DNA of 64,000 bases from a bacterium (GTDB taxonomy: Bacteria; Hydrothermota; Tepidihabitantia; SM23-42; JAOAFX01), in contig DASVHD010000032.1 of NCBI GenBank assembly GCA_036382775.1, positions 56,898-120,897 on the forward strand. Direction: 5' to 3'. The notes beneath the pieces are model-generated. The model made no database searches. It was not told the DNA's origin and saw nothing but the letters and a program-made list of their open reading frames with translations. Below are positions 1 to 8,879 of the stretch, one piece after another (the first letter of the stretch is position 1; each line of letters starts with the position of its first letter). The translations under genes and the position numbers were made by a program.

Positions 1-170
1 TCGAAGTGCAGGAAGGAAACCCGGTAAAGCAAAGCCAGGGGCTGCTCATCGTTGAAGCGATGAAGATGCAGAACGAGATCAAAGCGCCAAGAGAAGGCGT
101 TGTAAAAAAGATCTTTGTCCAGAAAGGGCAGACCGTGAATAGTAAAGACAAACTGGTAATAATAGAGTAA
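1..170 (+). CDS. Biotin carboxyl carrier domain, C-terminal end (partial)
   Basis: The open frame enters the window from the left and stops at a TAA at 168-170. The roughly 55 visible residues are the second half of a biotinyl/lipoyl-like barrel with the attachment motif EAMKMQNE, whose Lys receives biotin. Such domains carry carboxyl groups between biotin carboxylase and carboxyltransferase in acyl-CoA carboxylases. The mutase gene follows, so a propionyl-CoA carboxylase (making methylmalonyl-CoA) is the natural partner; that assignment is inference, because the rest of the operon lies outside the window. A second, separate carrier gene lies at 20463-20981. Confidence 0.9.
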   Translation, partial: EVQEGNPVKQSQGLLIVEAMKMQNEIKAPREGVVKKIFVQKGQTVNSKDKLVIIE

Positions 171-313
171 TTGAGTAAAAAAAAGGAGTTATACGGCATG
201 GCCACTCGTTTCGATTTACGGCATCGTCATACGGGGATTAAACAAACATATAACGACAAACGTCTTACGATACGAGCGGCGACGCCTTATAACGTAAAAC
301 AAATGATATCGTA
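171..313. repeat. Intergenic TACG-rich repeat module
   Basis: This short gap upstream of the mutase gene is rich in TACG/CGTA words. Positions 255-294 match 10291-10330 at about 33 of 40 bases, with a shared 16-base block ACGATACGAGCGGCGA. It therefore belongs to the same repeat module that forms the core of the intergenic element at 10173-10380. No Shine-Dalgarno sequence is obvious just before the ATG at 314. Confidence 0.6.
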
Positions 314-1861
314 ATGCTATTCACTCCTGATAACATTAAAGATCTCGAATACACGCGGGATCTCGGCGATCCGGGCGAATATCCCTTCACGCGCGGCATC
401 TACCCATCGATGTACTCGGGCCGCTTGTGGACAATGAGGCAGTATGCCGGTTTTGGCACGGCCAAAGAATCGAACAAACGATATAAATACCTGATAGAAC
501 ACGGCCAGACCGGATTATCAGTCGCATTCGATCTGCCGACCCAGATGGGCTACGATTCCGACCACCCTTGCAGTGAAGGTGAAGTGGGTAAGTGCGGTGT
601 CGCGATCGATACGCTCGGCGACATGGAGACCTTATTCGACAGCATACCCCTTGACCGCGTAAGTACATCAATGACCATAAACGCAACCGCTTCAATCATC
701 CTGGCCATGTATGTTGCCGTCGCCGAGAAACAGGGCGCGTCGCCGGCGGTTCTTGAAGGCACGGTGCAGAATGACATTCTAAAAGAATATATAGCCCGCG
801 GAGCATACATATATCCGCCAGCAGCTTCGCTGAAGCTGACGGTTGACATAATTACCCATTGCAGCAAATACCATCCCAAATGGAACACGATATCGATCTC
901 GGGTTATCATATCAGGGAGGCCGGCGCGACCGCTGCTCAGGAAATTGCTTTTACCATCGCCAATGGCATCGCTTATGTTGATGCCGTTGTTCAACGCGGA
1001 GGACTTGATGTTGATTCATTCGCTCCGCGCATCTCGTTCTTTTTCAACGCTCATAATAATTTTTTCGAAGAGATCGCAAAATTCCGCGCGGCGCGCAGGC
1101 TGTGGGCCAAAATAATGAAGGAGCAGTTCCTGGCAAAAAACCCTAGATCATGGATGCTCCGTTTCCACACTCAGACCGCGGGTTGCACGTTGACTGCGCA
1201 GGAGCCTGAAAACAATATCGTGCGCGTTGCCCTGCAGGCACTCGCGGCCGTTTTTGGGGGAACGCAAAGTCTGCACACGAATTCTTATGATGAAGCGCTG
1301 TCTTTGCCGAGCGAACAGGCAGTAAAATTGGCGCTGCGCACGCAGCAGTTGATCGGTTATGAAAGCGGGGTTTCCGAATTTGTAGACCCGCTGGGCGGCG
1401 CTTATTGCATCGAATCCATGACCAATGACCTGGCGCACGAAGCACTGGATTACTTGGCAGAGATCAAGGCTATGGGGGGTGCCATAAGCGCAGTCGAGAA
1501 CGGTTATTTCCAAAAAGAGATCCACCAGAGCGCCCGTCAGTATCAAAAGCGGATCGAAAGCGGCGAGATAAATGTTGTCAGTGTCAACAAATTTGCCGGC
1601 GAGAAGACGAATGGATACCCGGTCATGCGCATTCCCGCAAAAGCGATTGGGAAGCAGTTGAACGCGCTTAAAAAGATCAGGCTGAAAAGGGACAGGGCGC
1701 GCGTTGGATCGGTATTAAGCAAACTGTCAAAAGCTGCAATAAATAATGAAAATCTGATGCCCCCGATCCTGGATTGCGTCAGGGCATACGCAACTGTCGG
1801 TGAGATTTCTGACTCGCTGAGAGAAGTATACGGGGAATATAAAGAGAAAAATATATTTTAA
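314..1861 (+). CDS. Methylmalonyl-CoA mutase, large (catalytic) subunit
   Basis: This is the TIM-barrel subunit of an adenosylcobalamin-dependent acyl-CoA mutase, which interconverts (R)-methylmalonyl-CoA and succinyl-CoA. Family signatures include [19 protein letters not shown] (32-50), [15 protein letters not shown] (71-85), QNDILKEY (152-159) and SISGYH (194-199). At 515 aa it lacks the C-terminal B12-binding domain, so it is the two-gene type; the small cobalamin-binding subunit is not in this window. Tyr34 corresponds to the Tyr that separates methylmalonyl- from isobutyryl-CoA mutases. The segment after YPP reads SLKL, where I would expect an Arg in place of the Lys. Methylmalonyl-CoA epimerase lies about 2.6 kb downstream and the cobalamin adenosyltransferase at 28524, which support the assignment. 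Isobutyryl- or another acyl-CoA mutase is the alternative. Confidence 0.9.
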   Translation: MLFTPDNIKDLEYTRDLGDPGEYPFTRGIYPSMYSGRLWTMRQYAGFGTAKESNKRYKYLIEHGQTGLSVAFDLPTQMGYDSDHPCSEGEVGKCGVAIDTLGDMETLFDSIPLDRVSTSMTINATASIILAMYVAVAEKQGASPAVLEGTVQNDILKEYIARGAYIYPPAASLKLTVDIITHCSKYHPKWNTISISGYHIREAGATAAQEIAFTIANGIAYVDAVVQRGGLDVDSFAPRISFFFNAHNNFFEEIAKFRAARRLWAKIMKEQFLAKNPRSWMLRFHTQTAGCTLTAQEPENNIVRVALQALAAVFGGTQSLHTNSYDEALSLPSEQAVKLALRTQQLIGYESGVSEFVDPLGGAYCIESMTNDLAHEALDYLAEIKAMGGAISAVENGYFQKEIHQSARQYQKRIESGEINVVSVNKFAGEKTNGYPVMRIPAKAIGKQLNALKKIRLKRDRARVGSVLSKLSKAAINNENLMPPILDCVRAYATVGEISDSLREVYGEYKEKNIF

Positions 1862-2068
1862 ATCCGAAGCACTAAATCCGAAATCCCGCTTCGTGTCGAA
1901 TACTCAGCATGAGACATAAACAAATTCTAATGACCGAAATCCCAAAAATATCCCCCCCACCTCAATCCTCCCCCTCGAGGGGGGAGGGAAAGGGAGGGGG
2001 TGCGTTTGGAATTCGGGTGTTTGAATTTTGGATTTGTTTAGGATTTAGATATTAGAATTTAGAATTTA
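1862..2068. repeat. Modular palindromic intergenic element, copy 1
   Basis: This is a complete copy of a repeat family found between catabolic genes. The outer arms are AT-rich and inverted (CTAAATCCGAAATCC on the left, GGATTTAGATATTAG on the right). Inside is a conserved GTGTCGAATACTCAGCATG segment, then a C-rich/G-rich hairpin core (about 1949-2001) centred on CCCCCTCGAGGGGG. It ends 16 bp before the ald start codon, just upstream of its GGAGG. Other copies begin near 8880, 11601, 12178, 14000, 26238 and 38912, plus a variant near 10173. Confidence 0.85.
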
Positions 2069-2084
2069 CTGAGAAGGAGGTAAA

Positions 2085-3173
2085 ATGATATTTGGGATTC
2101 CCAAGGAGCTGCCGCCATTCAAGGAGACGCCCGAATACCGGGTGGGTCTTTCGCCGATGGCGGCGAAAGAGCTGATATTATGCGGAGCTCAGGTCTATGT
2201 CGAGAGCAAAGCCGGCGAAGGCGCTGGTTTTTCCGATGATGAATACCAGAAAGCCGGAGCCAAAGTAGTTTTTTCGAAAGAGGAAGCATATATACGTTCG
2301 GACATCATCCTGAAGGTCCGGAGGCCGCAACAGGAAGAATACCAGTTCATTAAGGAGAACCAGGTGATCATGGGGTTCATGCATCTTGTGACGGCGCGCA
2401 AGGAATTTTGTACCATGGTGAACGAAAAAAAGATCACGCTCGTCGGATATGAGATCATTCAGAGGAGTGATGGCAGGCTGCCGATCGTGATCCCAATGAG
2501 CGAGATGGCCGGAAAACTGGCGGTGCAGCTGGCCGCAAGGTTACTGGAATCGCCAGGTGGAGGGCGAGGAATCCTTTTGGGCGGTCTGCCCGGCATCCCG
2601 CCGGCAGAGGTCGTCATTCTCGGTGCCGGAACGCTTGGCCGCACAGCCGCAAAATGCTTTGCCGGGATCGGCGCCAATGTCTATGTAGTGGATGTCATCC
2701 GCGACCGTCTTGATACCCTTGCCCGGCACTCTGAAGGCAGCAAGATAACGACCATGTTCGCGACCAGGCACAATATTGAAAAACTGGTCAAATTTGCCGA
2801 TGTTCTGATCGGCGCCGTATTGCTGCCTGGCAAACGGTCGCCGATCCTCGTCACCAATGATATGGTGCCGACAATGAGGAAGGGTTCAGTAATTATCGAT
2901 TTCTCGATCGACCAGGGCGGGTGCATTGAGACCGCCCAGGTCACGCCGACCGGTAAGTTCATATACACGGTCCATGATGTCATTCATTTCTGCATGCCCA
3001 ATGCCACCACGCTGGTCGCCAGGACTGCCACTCACGCGATCTCCTCCGGCATCTACCCGTATTTAAAGATCATGACCGAACTCGGTTTTGAAAGGACGAT
3101 CCGGGAATACCCGGAGATAAACCTGGGTATCTACGCTGAACAGGGTGAGATCAAGAAGGAGTACCTCGTATGA
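2085..3173 (+). CDS. ald: Alanine dehydrogenase family protein
   Basis: This 362-aa protein matches the alanine dehydrogenase / transhydrogenase-alpha fold, which oxidatively deaminates L-alanine to pyruvate with NAD+. It begins with the family opening FGIPKE. Its N-terminal catalytic half contains MGFMHL, and its Rossmann half carries VVILGAGTLGRTAAK followed by an acidic residue (VVDV) that suggests NAD preference. A strong GGAGG precedes the ATG. The stop overlaps the ATG of the CoA-transferase gene in an ATGA junction, so the two are translationally coupled. Some relatives act on other amino acids, so the exact substrate is not certain. Confidence 0.85.
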   Translation: MIFGIPKELPPFKETPEYRVGLSPMAAKELILCGAQVYVESKAGEGAGFSDDEYQKAGAKVVFSKEEAYIRSDIILKVRRPQQEEYQFIKENQVIMGFMHLVTARKEFCTMVNEKKITLVGYEIIQRSDGRLPIVIPMSEMAGKLAVQLAARLLESPGGGRGILLGGLPGIPPAEVVILGAGTLGRTAAKCFAGIGANVYVVDVIRDRLDTLARHSEGSKITTMFATRHNIEKLVKFADVLIGAVLLPGKRSPILVTNDMVPTMRKGSVIIDFSIDQGGCIETAQVTPTGKFIYTVHDVIHFCMPNATTLVARTATHAISSGIYPYLKIMTELGFERTIREYPEINLGIYAEQGEIKKEYLV

Positions 3174-4465
3174 GCTGGTTCAATGACTATAAAAACAAAA
3201 GATGTTCGCTGACGGAAGCCGTCTCTGTTGTCAACAGCGGGAACCGCGTGTATATCAGCGGGAACGCTGCTACCCCGTTTAGCCTTATGGAAGCGTTATC
3301 GCAGCGAAGAGATGAGCTCAAGGACGTGGAGATCACGCACGTACTGCTCTTCGGCGATGATCCTCTTTCAAAACCCGGCATGGAAGGGCATTTCCGTCAC
3401 AACTCGCTGTTTGTTGGGCCAGCTGACCGCAAAGCGGTCAACGAGGGCAGGGCTGATTACATACCGGTCTTCCTGTACGAGATACCGGACCTGTTCTATT
3501 CGGGATTGCTGCCGCTCGATGTCGCCTTCCTGCATCTTTCACCACCGGACGAGCACGGCTTCATGAGTTTGGGCGTCGAGTGCCTGTGTTCCAAGGCGGC
3601 GGCAGAGACGGCCAAGATCGTTGTTGCCCAGGTGAACGACCGGATGCCGAGGACGCTTGGAGATTCCTTCATGCATATTTCACGGGTTGCAAAAATCGTA
3701 GAGATCTCGAGGGACCTTCCCGAACTCGAGAGCGCTCCTTTTACCGAAGTGGAAAAGAAGATCGGACAGAATATCGCCGACCTGGTCGAGGATGGAAGTA
3801 CGCTGCAGCTTGGGATCGGGGGTATTCCCAACGCCGCCCTGAAAGCGATGTTCAGTAAAAAAGACCTTGGTGTGCACACGGAAATGGTGTCCGACAGCAT
3901 TATCGAAGCGATCGAGGCGGGGGTCGTGACCGGCGCCAAGAAAGTTCTGCATCCTTACAAGGTGGTCGCTACCTTCTATCTAGGATCCCGGAAAATGTAC
4001 GAGTTCATCGATAACAACCCCACGTTCGAAACGCATCCTTCCAATTATACAAACCTGCCTTATATTGTTTCGCAGAACGAAAAAATGGTGGCGATAAACT
4101 CAGCGATCGAGGTCGACATTACGGGCCAGGTTTGCGCGGATTCGATCGGAACAAAGATCTACTCGGGGTTCGGCGGACAGGTCGATTTTATCCGGGGCGC
4201 AGCGCAGTCAAAGAACGGCAAACCCATAATCGCCTTGCCCACGACCGCGAAGAACGACACGGTCACGAAGATCGTTCCGACACTGCAGGTGGGCGCCGGA
4301 GTTGTAACCACGCGAGCGGATATTCACTACTTGGTGACCGAATACGGAGTGGCGTATCTGCATGGAAAGAACCTGAGGGAAAGAGCGCAGCTGATCATCG
4401 GAATCGCTCATCCCAATTTCAGACCAATGCTGGAAGAAGAGGCGAAGAAACGAAAGATCTTATGA
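3170..4465 (+). CDS. Acetyl-CoA hydrolase / 4-hydroxybutyrate-type CoA-transferase
   Basis: This 431-aa protein is a family I CoA-transferase of the acetyl-CoA hydrolase / 4-hydroxybutyrate CoA-transferase group. Visible features are LGIGGIPNA, the segment VHTEMVSD with the expected catalytic Glu, and the C-terminal GFGGQVDFIRGA and GKNLRERA motifs. Such enzymes move CoA between acetyl-CoA or succinyl-CoA and a carboxylate such as propionate, butyrate or 4-hydroxybutyrate. Placed between mutase and epimerase genes, it could activate a short-chain acid or release one as product. The gene overlaps both neighbours by 4 bp (ATGA junctions), indicating a tight operon. Confidence 0.88.
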   Translation: MSWFNDYKNKRCSLTEAVSVVNSGNRVYISGNAATPFSLMEALSQRRDELKDVEITHVLLFGDDPLSKPGMEGHFRHNSLFVGPADRKAVNEGRADYIPVFLYEIPDLFYSGLLPLDVAFLHLSPPDEHGFMSLGVECLCSKAAAETAKIVVAQVNDRMPRTLGDSFMHISRVAKIVEISRDLPELESAPFTEVEKKIGQNIADLVEDGSTLQLGIGGIPNAALKAMFSKKDLGVHTEMVSDSIIEAIEAGVVTGAKKVLHPYKVVATFYLGSRKMYEFIDNNPTFETHPSNYTNLPYIVSQNEKMVAINSAIEVDITGQVCADSIGTKIYSGFGGQVDFIRGAAQSKNGKPIIALPTTAKNDTVTKIVPTLQVGAGVVTTRADIHYLVTEYGVAYLHGKNLRERAQLIIGIAHPNFRPMLEEEAKKRKIL

Positions 4466-4854
4466 AGCTGGAGCATATCGGCATCGCGGTCAGGAGCATC
4501 GAGGCTGCGTTGCGGACATGGCGGGACGCGATCGGCCTCAAGGTAGTCAGCGTCCAGGAGGTCCCGAACCAGAAAGTACGAGTCGCCATGCTGCAGTTCG
4601 GCACGTCGCACATTGAACTTCTTGAGGCGATATCCGAAGACAGCACGATAAGTAAGTTCATTGAAAAAAAAGGCGAGGGGCTTCATCATATCTGCATCGA
4701 AGTGACCGATATCGAAGAGAAGCTCCGACAGTTGAAAAAACGCGGGGTCCTGTTGATCGATGAAGCTCCGCGTCCCGGCGTAATGGCGTCAAAAGTCGCA
4801 TTCGTGCACCCCCGTGACACGGGTGGTGTGTTGATCGAGTTGTGTGAAAAATAG
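4462..4854 (+). CDS. mce: Methylmalonyl-CoA epimerase
   Basis: This 130-aa vicinal-oxygen-chelate (glyoxalase-fold) protein starts MKLEHIGIAV and has the second-module motif GLHHICIEV. The His and Glu metal ligands are in place (His5, the HIELLE segment, GLHHI and LIELCE at the C-terminus). It epimerises (S)- and (R)-methylmalonyl-CoA, linking a propionyl-CoA carboxylase to the mutase at 314. I chose the ATG at 4462, which overlaps the preceding stop, because the much longer upstream extension lies in another gene and has no similarity to the family. Confidence 0.93.
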   Translation: MKLEHIGIAVRSIEAALRTWRDAIGLKVVSVQEVPNQKVRVAMLQFGTSHIELLEAISEDSTISKFIEKKGEGLHHICIEVTDIEEKLRQLKKRGVLLIDEAPRPGVMASKVAFVHPRDTGGVLIELCEK

Positions 4855-4885
4855 GCAATGATGTTATGTACGCAGAGGAGGCATT

Positions 4886-6280
4886 ATGAATGACGGCGTC
4901 AAGAAATACGTTGACCAGGCGAAGAAAGCACTGGGCGAACGCGAACGTTATATCAGGGAAGAGGTTAAAAAGTGGCGTTTTGACACGATCGCCGTTCATG
5001 GCGCGTATTCGGTCAAGGAAGCGATCGAGAACAACCAGGGTGCGATCATCGAACCCATCTTCCTCAGTTCAGCGCAGGCATACCGGGACAGCGATGAAAT
5101 GGAAGCCGCGCAGTCATATCTGATCCCGAGCTGGGCGTACAGCCGGATCCATAATCCATCAGTCGGTTATCTCGAGGACACGCTGGCGCTGCTCGATGGA
5201 TACGGTTATAAGGGTGATACGGGCTGCTGCGCAGCATCCTCCGGCATGTCGGCTATCGCCAGTGTTACTGATCCATTGCTGGTAAAATTGACGGATAAAC
5301 CAGCCGAAGCGATAAATTTTGTCGCCAGCTGCCAGGTGTACGGCGGCACGTTCCAGCAGTTCAATGTGCGAAAAATGCAGGAACGGGGGATCGAATGCCG
5401 TTGGGTCAAAGATCCGAACGATCGCGACGAATGGGCCTCAAAGATCGACAAGAACACCCGTTTTCTATTCGGCGAACTGCCATCCAACCCGGGATTGGCT
5501 TTCTTCGATCTGAAGAAAATGATCGATCTCGCGCATGAAAACGGCGTACCGTTCATTACGGATTCCACGATCGCCACGCCGGCGCTGCTGCGGCCTATTA
5601 CGTTCGGCGCGGATATTGTCGTGCATTCAGTGACCAAAACGATGACGGCAGGCGGGTTAACTATCGCCGGTGCCGCCATTGCCCGTAAGAATATCATGTC
5701 CAGGATACCAAATGATCAGCTGAAAGCGGATTTTACCAGCTATATCAAGCTGTACCCTAATCGCGATATGGGATGGAGTTTATCGCCGTTACAGGCGATC
5801 CTGTCGTTGAATGAGATCCGCACGCTCCGCACCAGGGTCGATGTCTTGAGCCAGAGTGCAATGAAGGTCGCAAAATTTCTCGAAAAGCATCCCAAGGTTG
5901 CACGGGTCAATTACCTCGGTCTTGAAAGCCATCACTTGCATGAGATCGCCCGAAAGTACCTCTGGCTGGTCGACGCGGAATATGACGAGCGGTACCAGAA
6001 GCCGGTCAACCGGTACGGTCACCTGCTTTCGTTTCAGTTAAAGGGCGGCGTCGCTGCGGCGCGCGCCACGCTTGACGGTCTGAAGAGGATATGGCGCGCC
6101 ACTGATCTGGGCCGGATAAAATCGATCGCGACGATCCCCTCGATCTCGACCCATCAGCAAATGGGCGAAAGTTGCCGTTCCCTCGCTTCGATCCCGCCTG
6201 ATCTGTTCCGCCTTTGTGTCGGCGCAGAACATCCCGATGATCTGATCGCGGACCTTGACCAGGCGATCGGGAAAGCCTGA
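4886..6280 (+). CDS. Cys/Met metabolism PLP-dependent lyase (methionine gamma-lyase / cystathionine gamma-synthase type)
   Basis: A 464-aa fold-type I PLP enzyme. The Y-S-R-I-x-N-P-S motif (85-92) contacts the cofactor phosphate, ITDSTIATP (224-232) holds the Asp that pairs with the pyridine nitrogen, and SVTKT (248-252) contains Lys251, the Schiff-base lysine. The family includes cystathionine gamma-synthase, O-acetylhomoserine sulfhydrylase and methionine gamma-lyase, and sequence alone does not separate them here. The neighbours are threonine synthase and a proposed homoserine kinase, so homoserine-derived substrates are likely. A gamma-lyase would yield 2-oxobutyrate, a propionyl-CoA precursor that fits the mutase operon. 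It has a good AGGAGG before the ATG and an N-terminal extension of about 30 residues. Confidence 0.85.
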   Translation: MNDGVKKYVDQAKKALGERERYIREEVKKWRFDTIAVHGAYSVKEAIENNQGAIIEPIFLSSAQAYRDSDEMEAAQSYLIPSWAYSRIHNPSVGYLEDTLALLDGYGYKGDTGCCAASSGMSAIASVTDPLLVKLTDKPAEAINFVASCQVYGGTFQQFNVRKMQERGIECRWVKDPNDRDEWASKIDKNTRFLFGELPSNPGLAFFDLKKMIDLAHENGVPFITDSTIATPALLRPITFGADIVVHSVTKTMTAGGLTIAGAAIARKNIMSRIPNDQLKADFTSYIKLYPNRDMGWSLSPLQAILSLNEIRTLRTRVDVLSQSAMKVAKFLEKHPKVARVNYLGLESHHLHEIARKYLWLVDAEYDERYQKPVNRYGHLLSFQLKGGVAAARATLDGLKRIWRATDLGRIKSIATIPSISTHQQMGESCRSLASIPPDLFRLCVGAEHPDDLIADLDQAIGKA

Positions 6281-6293
6281 TACCCGCCTCGAT

Positions 6294-7661
6294 ATGGCAT
6301 CACCGTTTTATTACAGTACAAACAAGAAAGCGCCGTTGGTCTCTTTGAAAGAGGCGCTTTTGAAAGGGCAGGCGCCCGATAAAGGTCTGTACATGCCATT
6401 GCGTTTCGAACCGATCCCGCTGGATGAAATATTCGCGTTCAAGGCTATGCCTTACTCCGAGATCGCTTTTAACGTGCTCAAGCGGTACACGCGCGAATTG
6501 ATCCCGGATGAAAAACTGCTCCAGCTTTGCCACGAATGTTATGATTATGATGTCCCGCTGGAACACGTTCGTGATGAATGCTATATAATGAGGCTCGACC
6601 AGGGTCCAACCGCTTCTTTCAAGGATTTTGCGGCGCGCATGATGGCGCGGTTGATGCGGTATTTTCTCATGGAGGATAAGAGCCGGCTCGTCATTCTCAC
6701 CGCGACATCGGGAGATACCGGCAGCGCAGTCGCGCATGCGTTCCATAATGTTGACGGTATGTCCATGGTCGTCCTGTTCCCCCAGAAAGAAGTGAGCGAC
6801 CGACAGCGCAAACAGATGACCACGCTGGGGGGAAACGTTTCGGTCATCAGCGTCGCAGGAAAGTTCGACGATTGCCAGGCCATGGTCAAACGCGCGTTCA
6901 CGGATCCGGACCTTGCCACGGTCCGTTTCTCATCCGCCAATTCCATCAACATCGGAAGGCTGCTGCCCCAGGCGGTGTATTATTTCTACGCTTTCGCGCG
7001 TCTTTCAAAAAAAGAGAGGGGAAAGGATCGAACCGTCGTCTATGCCGTTCCTTCCGGAAATTTTGGCGACATGATGGGCGGGCTCATCGCGTGGCGCATG
7101 GGTCTGCCGGTCGAAAGATTCGTCATCGCGACAAATACCAATGACGAATTCCCCGAATTCATGAAAACCGGCAAATACCATAAGATCGAACCGTCGCGCG
7201 TTTGTATTTCGAACGCCATGAACGTCGGGCACCCCAGCAATCTAGCCCGGGTAATTGATCTGTACGGCGGCCGCATGGACGAGACCGGCAAGATCGACAA
7301 GGACCCGAACCTCGAAAAAATGCGCTGCGACATGCACGCCTTAAGCATTGATGACAACGAAACCAGGGAAACGATACGAACAGCGTACCAGAAGCACAAA
7401 CTGATGCTCGAACCCCATGGCGCGGTCGCCTGGGCGGCATTGGATAAATACCTTTCAAACATCGACAAACCCGGTCTGGTTGTTTCCATCGAGACCGCGC
7501 ATCCCGCCAAGTTCCCGGAAGAGATCACAAGGATCACCGGTACAGAACCGGTTTTACCGCCGAGCTTGCAGGGTCTGGATAAGAAAAAGGAAAGCTTTCT
7601 GTCTATCGGGAACAACTATGAGGAGTTAAAAAAGATCCTTGCCAGTATGTTCAAAAAGTAA
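6294..7661 (+). CDS. thrC: Threonine synthase
   Basis: This 455-aa PLP enzyme (fold type II) converts O-phosphohomoserine to threonine. The motif GPTASFKDFA places the cofactor lysine at Lys110. TSGDTGSA is the phosphate-binding loop, and SANSINIGRLLPQ is the typical ThrC substrate segment. I chose ATG 6294 (protein start MASPFYY), 13 bp after the preceding stop, because the longer frame overlaps the upstream gene. The next gene, starting 6 bp after this stop, is a proposed homoserine kinase that would supply the substrate. Confidence 0.93.
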   Translation: MASPFYYSTNKKAPLVSLKEALLKGQAPDKGLYMPLRFEPIPLDEIFAFKAMPYSEIAFNVLKRYTRELIPDEKLLQLCHECYDYDVPLEHVRDECYIMRLDQGPTASFKDFAARMMARLMRYFLMEDKSRLVILTATSGDTGSAVAHAFHNVDGMSMVVLFPQKEVSDRQRKQMTTLGGNVSVISVAGKFDDCQAMVKRAFTDPDLATVRFSSANSINIGRLLPQAVYYFYAFARLSKKERGKDRTVVYAVPSGNFGDMMGGLIAWRMGLPVERFVIATNTNDEFPEFMKTGKYHKIEPSRVCISNAMNVGHPSNLARVIDLYGGRMDETGKIDKDPNLEKMRCDMHALSIDDNETRETIRTAYQKHKLMLEPHGAVAWAALDKYLSNIDKPGLVVSIETAHPAKFPEEITRITGTEPVLPPSLQGLDKKKESFLSIGNNYEELKKILASMFKK

Positions 7662-7667
7662 TGGTCC

Positions 7668-8879
7668 ATGAAATACATCGTTATCCTCGGCGACGGCATG
7701 TCGGATTACCCGGTCAAAAAATTAAACGGCGAGACGCCCCTCATGGTCGCGAAGAAACCATCGATCGACCGGATCGCCCGCAACGGCAGGTGCGGTCTTT
7801 TTGTCACCGTGGAAGCGGACATGCCGCCAGGGAGCGAAGTGGCGAACCTGACCGTGCTCGGCTATGACCCGAAGACCTGTTATGAAGGAAGAGGCGTTCT
7901 GGAAGCGGCGAGCATCGGCGTCGAACTGAAACCGACCGATATTGCCGCCCGCTGCAACCTTATCTGCGTGCAAGACGGAAAGATAAAGAACCATTCAGCC
8001 GGACACATTACAACGGAAGAGGCCGTAGAACTGATAAAAGAGGTTGACCGGCGCCTGGGCGGCGAGATCGTGCGTTTTTATCCGGGGTTAAGTTATCGGC
8101 ATCTGCTCGTGTTGACGCAGGGTTCGAAAGATCTTGAATGTTTTCCTCCGCACGATAACGTCGGCAGGCCGATAGAGGAGATCCTGATCAAACCGCGCAG
8201 CCCTGACGCTGAAAAGACCGCGCAACAGTTGAACGATCTGATACGCCGCTCGAACGGCATACTTGTGCAGCATCCGGTCAATGAAAAGCGAAAAAGAGAA
8301 GGTAAGGACGAGGCGAACTACATATGGCCCTGGTCGCCGGGACGACGGCCAACAATGAAGACCCTGCAGGAAAAGTACGGGATCAAAGGAGCCGTAATAT
8401 CCGCCGTCGACCTGATAAACGGCACCGGTATTTACGCCGGCATGGATGTTATGCAGGTAAAAGGCGCCACAGGGTTATGGGACACGAATTATGAAGGCAA
8501 GGCAGAAGCGGTTTTGAACGCGATCGCGGACCACGATTTTGTGTACTGCCACGTGGAGGCGACGGACGAGGCCGGGCACGGCAAGGACCTTGGATTAAAG
8601 ATAAAAACGATCGAGTATCTTGATAACCGCCTGGTCGAACGGGTGCTTAAAGGTCTCGAAGAGAAGAATATCGAGGCGGTCGTCGCGGTCTTGCCGGATC
8701 ATTCAACGCCGGTGGAATACGGGATCCACGTCAAAGACCCCGTCCCGGTGGCGATCTGGGACCCGCGCCGACCGGCTGATCCGGTAGTTCGTTTTGATGA
8801 GGAATCGGTGAAAAGTGGTTCACTGGGCATGATGCACGGCGCGCAGTTTATGGAGACATTACTTGATTACAAGCGCTAA
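7668..8879 (+). CDS. ApgM-like phosphoglycerate mutase; proposed homoserine kinase
   Basis: A 403-aa alkaline-phosphatase-superfamily protein of the archaeal cofactor-independent phosphoglycerate mutase group. It opens with ILGDGMSDYP (first metal ligand), has PPGSEVANL around the expected serine nucleophile, and later VEATDEAGHG and LPDHSTP with the remaining metal ligands. A bacterial subgroup of this family, repeatedly found beside threonine synthase, is annotated as a proposed homoserine kinase. Its position directly after thrC with a 6-bp gap makes that role more likely here than glycolytic mutase activity. This is inference from context; the catalytic residues alone do not decide it. 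Confidence 0.82.
   Translation: MKYIVILGDGMSDYPVKKLNGETPLMVAKKPSIDRIARNGRCGLFVTVEADMPPGSEVANLTVLGYDPKTCYEGRGVLEAASIGVELKPTDIAARCNLICVQDGKIKNHSAGHITTEEAVELIKEVDRRLGGEIVRFYPGLSYRHLLVLTQGSKDLECFPPHDNVGRPIEEILIKPRSPDAEKTAQQLNDLIRRSNGILVQHPVNEKRKREGKDEANYIWPWSPGRRPTMKTLQEKYGIKGAVISAVDLINGTGIYAGMDVMQVKGATGLWDTNYEGKAEAVLNAIADHDFVYCHVEATDEAGHGKDLGLKIKTIEYLDNRLVERVLKGLEEKNIEAVVAVLPDHSTPVEYGIHVKDPVPVAIWDPRRPADPVVRFDEESVKSGSLGMMHGAQFMETLLDYKR

Noticed and set aside
4132..4461. N-terminal extension of the epimerase frame
   Set aside because: It runs inside the CoA-transferase gene in another frame and has no resemblance to the family; the ATG at 4462 gives the normal epimerase length.
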